Below, piece after piece: positions 62,400-64,000 of a stretch of 64,000 nt of DNA. How positions within the stretch are numbered: the first letter of the stretch is position 1; every line of letters begins with the position of its first letter. The notes beneath the pieces are model-generated. The model had not been told where the DNA came from and made no database searches. It saw only the letters and a program-made list of their open reading frames with translations. Origin of the DNA: Streptomyces sp. NRRL S-646 (GTDB taxonomy: Bacteria > Actinomycetota > Actinomycetes > Streptomycetales > Streptomycetaceae); contig NZ_JODC01000010.1 in the NCBI RefSeq assembly GCF_000720765.1, positions 1 to 64,000 on the forward strand, written 5' to 3'. The translations under genes and the position numbers were made by a program.

Positions 62400-63527
62400 A
62401 TGTCAGACGCGCTCGATGCCACCCCCTACGACGCCCTGCTCCTGCTCTCGTTCGGCGGCCCGGAGGGCCCGGACGACGTGGTCCCGTTCCTGGAGAACGT
62501 GACGCGCGGGCGGGGCATCCCCAAGGAACGCCTGAAGGAAGTCGGACAGCACTACTTCCTGTTCGGCGGGGTCAGCCCCATCAACGACCAGAACCGCGCC
62601 CTGCTGGACGCCCTCCGCAAGGACTTCGCGGACCACGGCCTGGACCTGCCGATCTTCTGGGGCAACCGCAACTGGGCGCCCTACCTGACGGACACCCTGC
62701 GCGAGATGGTCGCCGAGGGGCACCGCCGCATCCTGGTCCTCGCCACCAGCGCCTACGCCTCGTACTCGGGCTGCCGCCAGTACCGCGAGAACCTCGCCGA
62801 CTCGCTCGCCGAGCTGGAGGCCGAGGGCCTGGAGCTGCCGAAGATCGACAAGATCCGGCACTACTTCAACCACGAAGGCTTTCTGGAGCCCATGGTCGAG
62901 GGTGTCCTGCAGTCCCTGGCCGATCTCCCCGAGGACGTCCGGGACGGCGCGCACCTCGCGTTCTCGACGCACTCGATCCCCACCGCGTCCGCGGACACCT
63001 CCGGCCCGGTCGAGGACCACGGCGACGGTGGCGCGTACGTCGAGCAGCACCTGGAGGTCGCTCAGCTGATCGCCGACGCGGTCCGCGAGCGCACCGGCAT
63101 CGACCACTCCTGGCAGCTCGTCTACCAGTCACGCTCCGGCGCCCCGCACATCCCGTGGCTCGAGCCCGACATCTGCGACCACCTGGAGGAGCGGCACGCG
63201 GCCGGCGCCCCGGCGGTCGTCATCGCCCCCATCGGTTTCGTCTCCGACCACATGGAGGTCCTCTACGACCTCGACACGGAGGCCAAGGCGAAGGCCGAGG
63301 AACTGGGTCTGCCGATGCGCCGCTCGGCCACCGTCGGCGCCGACCCGCGCTTCGCCGCCGCGATCCGCGACCTCGTCCTGGAGCGGGCGTCCGTGGAACG
63401 CGGCGAGGAGGTCACGCCCTGCGCCCTGGGCGCGCTCGGCGCGAGCCACAACGTCTGCCCGGTCGGCTGCTGTCCGGCCCGTGCCCCCCGCCCGGCCGCG
63501 GCGGGCGTCGACAGCCCCTACGTGTGA
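62400..63527 (+). CDS. hemH: Ferrochelatase (coproporphyrin type)
   Basis: The 375-residue enzyme inserts Fe2+ into the porphyrin ring; in actinobacteria this is the coproporphyrin-dependent route (the gene is also called cpfC). Family stretches are [29 protein letters not shown], the catalytic His in [13 protein letters not shown] and the acidic [16 protein letters not shown]. The C-terminus has the [2Fe-2S] ligands expected for actinobacterial enzymes: Cys in TPCALGALG, and Cys in [15 protein letters not shown] 62400 is 214 bp from the divergent MFS gene. It is followed 8 bp later by the inositol monophosphatase start, suggesting co-transcription. Confidence 0.95.
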   Translation: MSDALDATPYDALLLLSFGGPEGPDDVVPFLENVTRGRGIPKERLKEVGQHYFLFGGVSPINDQNRALLDALRKDFADHGLDLPIFWGNRNWAPYLTDTLREMVAEGHRRILVLATSAYASYSGCRQYRENLADSLAELEAEGLELPKIDKIRHYFNHEGFLEPMVEGVLQSLADLPEDVRDGAHLAFSTHSIPTASADTSGPVEDHGDGGAYVEQHLEVAQLIADAVRERTGIDHSWQLVYQSRSGAPHIPWLEPDICDHLEERHAAGAPAVVIAPIGFVSDHMEVLYDLDTEAKAKAEELGLPMRRSATVGADPRFAAAIRDLVLERASVERGEEVTPCALGALGASHNVCPVGCCPARAPRPAAAGVDSPYV

Positions 63528-63535
63528 GGAGCCCC

Positions 63536-64000
63536 GTGACCGACCCCCTGCATCAGGAACTGCTCGCACTGGCCCAGGAGGCCGCCCGCCGCGCCGGGGA
63601 ACTGCTGCGGGACGGCCGCCCGGCCGACCTCGCGGTCGCCGCGACCAAGTCGAGTCCGATCGACGTGGTCACCGAGATGGACATCGCGGCGGAGAAGCTG
63701 ATCACGGACATGATCTCCGAGCGCCGCCCGGACGACGGTTTCCTCGGCGAGGAGGGCGCCTCCACCGAGGGCACCAGCGGGATCCGCTGGGTGATCGACC
63801 CGCTCGACGGCACGGTCAACTACCTGTACGGGCTGCCCACTTGGGCCGTCTCGATCGCGGCCGAGCAGGACGGCGAGACCGTCGTCGGGGTCGTCGCGGC
63901 CCCGATGCGCGGCGAGACGTACCACGCGGTCCGCGGCGGCGGAGCCCGCGCCACGGGCGCCTGGGAGGGCGAGCGTGAGCTGACCTGCCGCCCCGCGCCG
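63536..64000 (+). CDS. Inositol monophosphatase family protein (5' part)
   Basis: The window ends inside this gene; 155 codons are visible from GTG 63536 (ribosome-binding site GAGGA at 63526-63530). The Li-sensitive phosphatase family metal motifs are present: Glu in GFLGEEGAS and the DPLDGTVN signature (as IDPLDGTVNYLYGLPTWAVS), with an earlier Asp/Glu pair in VVTEMDIAAE. It hydrolyses inositol-1-phosphate or a related sugar phosphate such as histidinol phosphate or fructose bisphosphate, depending on the subgroup, which cannot be told from this part. Coding continues past 64000 with an open frame. Confidence 0.9.
   Translation, partial: MTDPLHQELLALAQEAARRAGELLRDGRPADLAVAATKSSPIDVVTEMDIAAEKLITDMISERRPDDGFLGEEGASTEGTSGIRWVIDPLDGTVNYLYGLPTWAVSIAAEQDGETVVGVVAAPMRGETYHAVRGGGARATGAWEGERELTCRPAP

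Overview
The window is chromosomal DNA from a Streptomyces or very close relative. Base composition is very GC-rich, with strong third-position GC in every confident gene. GTG and TTG starts are common. The gene content is diagnostic: hrdB with the sporulation regulator whiH directly upstream, sepH, split topoisomerase IV genes parE and parC, DUF4192 and DUF7455 proteins, DUF485 plus an acetate-type symporter, and a c-di-AMP riboswitch on a cell-wall hydrolase. No phage, CRISPR array, rRNA, tRNA or obvious secondary-metabolite cluster was seen.

Layout. 1-5.1 kb is a worn accessory patch: a frameshifted IS5-type transposase, an 81-bp palindromic mini-element flanked by a 6-bp repeat, a ferritin-like gene with a lost C-terminus, a Ser/Thr kinase, a shortened CutA-like gene, and the N-terminal stub of an MFS drug exporter. 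The TetR gene that should control this exporter survives with two perfect operators. 5.2-22.8 kb is core: rnhB, an unusual RecQ helicase with a C-terminal phosphoribosyltransferase-like domain, a DUF4192 protein, a debranching-enzyme relative without its usual catalytic motif, a Nudix/NrtR-like regulator, an ABC ATPase fused to a membrane domain, whiH, hrdB and a secreted trypsin-like protease.

22.8-45 kb begins with parE and a two-component pair, then becomes an apparent organic-acid module. This holds a DUF485/acetate-type symporter, a TauABC/NMT1-type ABC transporter flanked by two paralogous CitB/DcuR-type response regulators, and one CitA/DcuS-type kinase. Next come an iron-box-controlled sucrase/ferredoxin-like gene and two divergent citrate synthase-family genes. 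One of these carries an N-terminal helix-turn-helix, and the two are separated by a strikingly AT-rich, palindrome-rich 109-bp control region. A small hypothetical, a DUF6082 protein, a CobW GTPase and parC follow.

45-64 kb is again core: two M16 peptidase-family subunits (one with, one without the zinc motif), a riboswitch-controlled M23 peptidase, a GntR regulator, HPr, a GNAT/acyl-CoA-ligase fusion, DUF5998, a phosphodiesterase, thymidine kinase, a glyoxalase-fold protein, rhodanese, sepH, an ALO-type oxidase, an MFS transporter, ferrochelatase and the start of an inositol monophosphatase.

The most interesting material is the carboxylate/citrate-synthase region (28-40 kb). A TCAATGC core recurs near the sensor kinase, in the citrate synthase intergenic region and inside the citrate synthase gene, which suggests a shared, undescribed regulatory circuit. 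That circuit is inference. All product names rest on motif and family recognition by eye; no database search was run.
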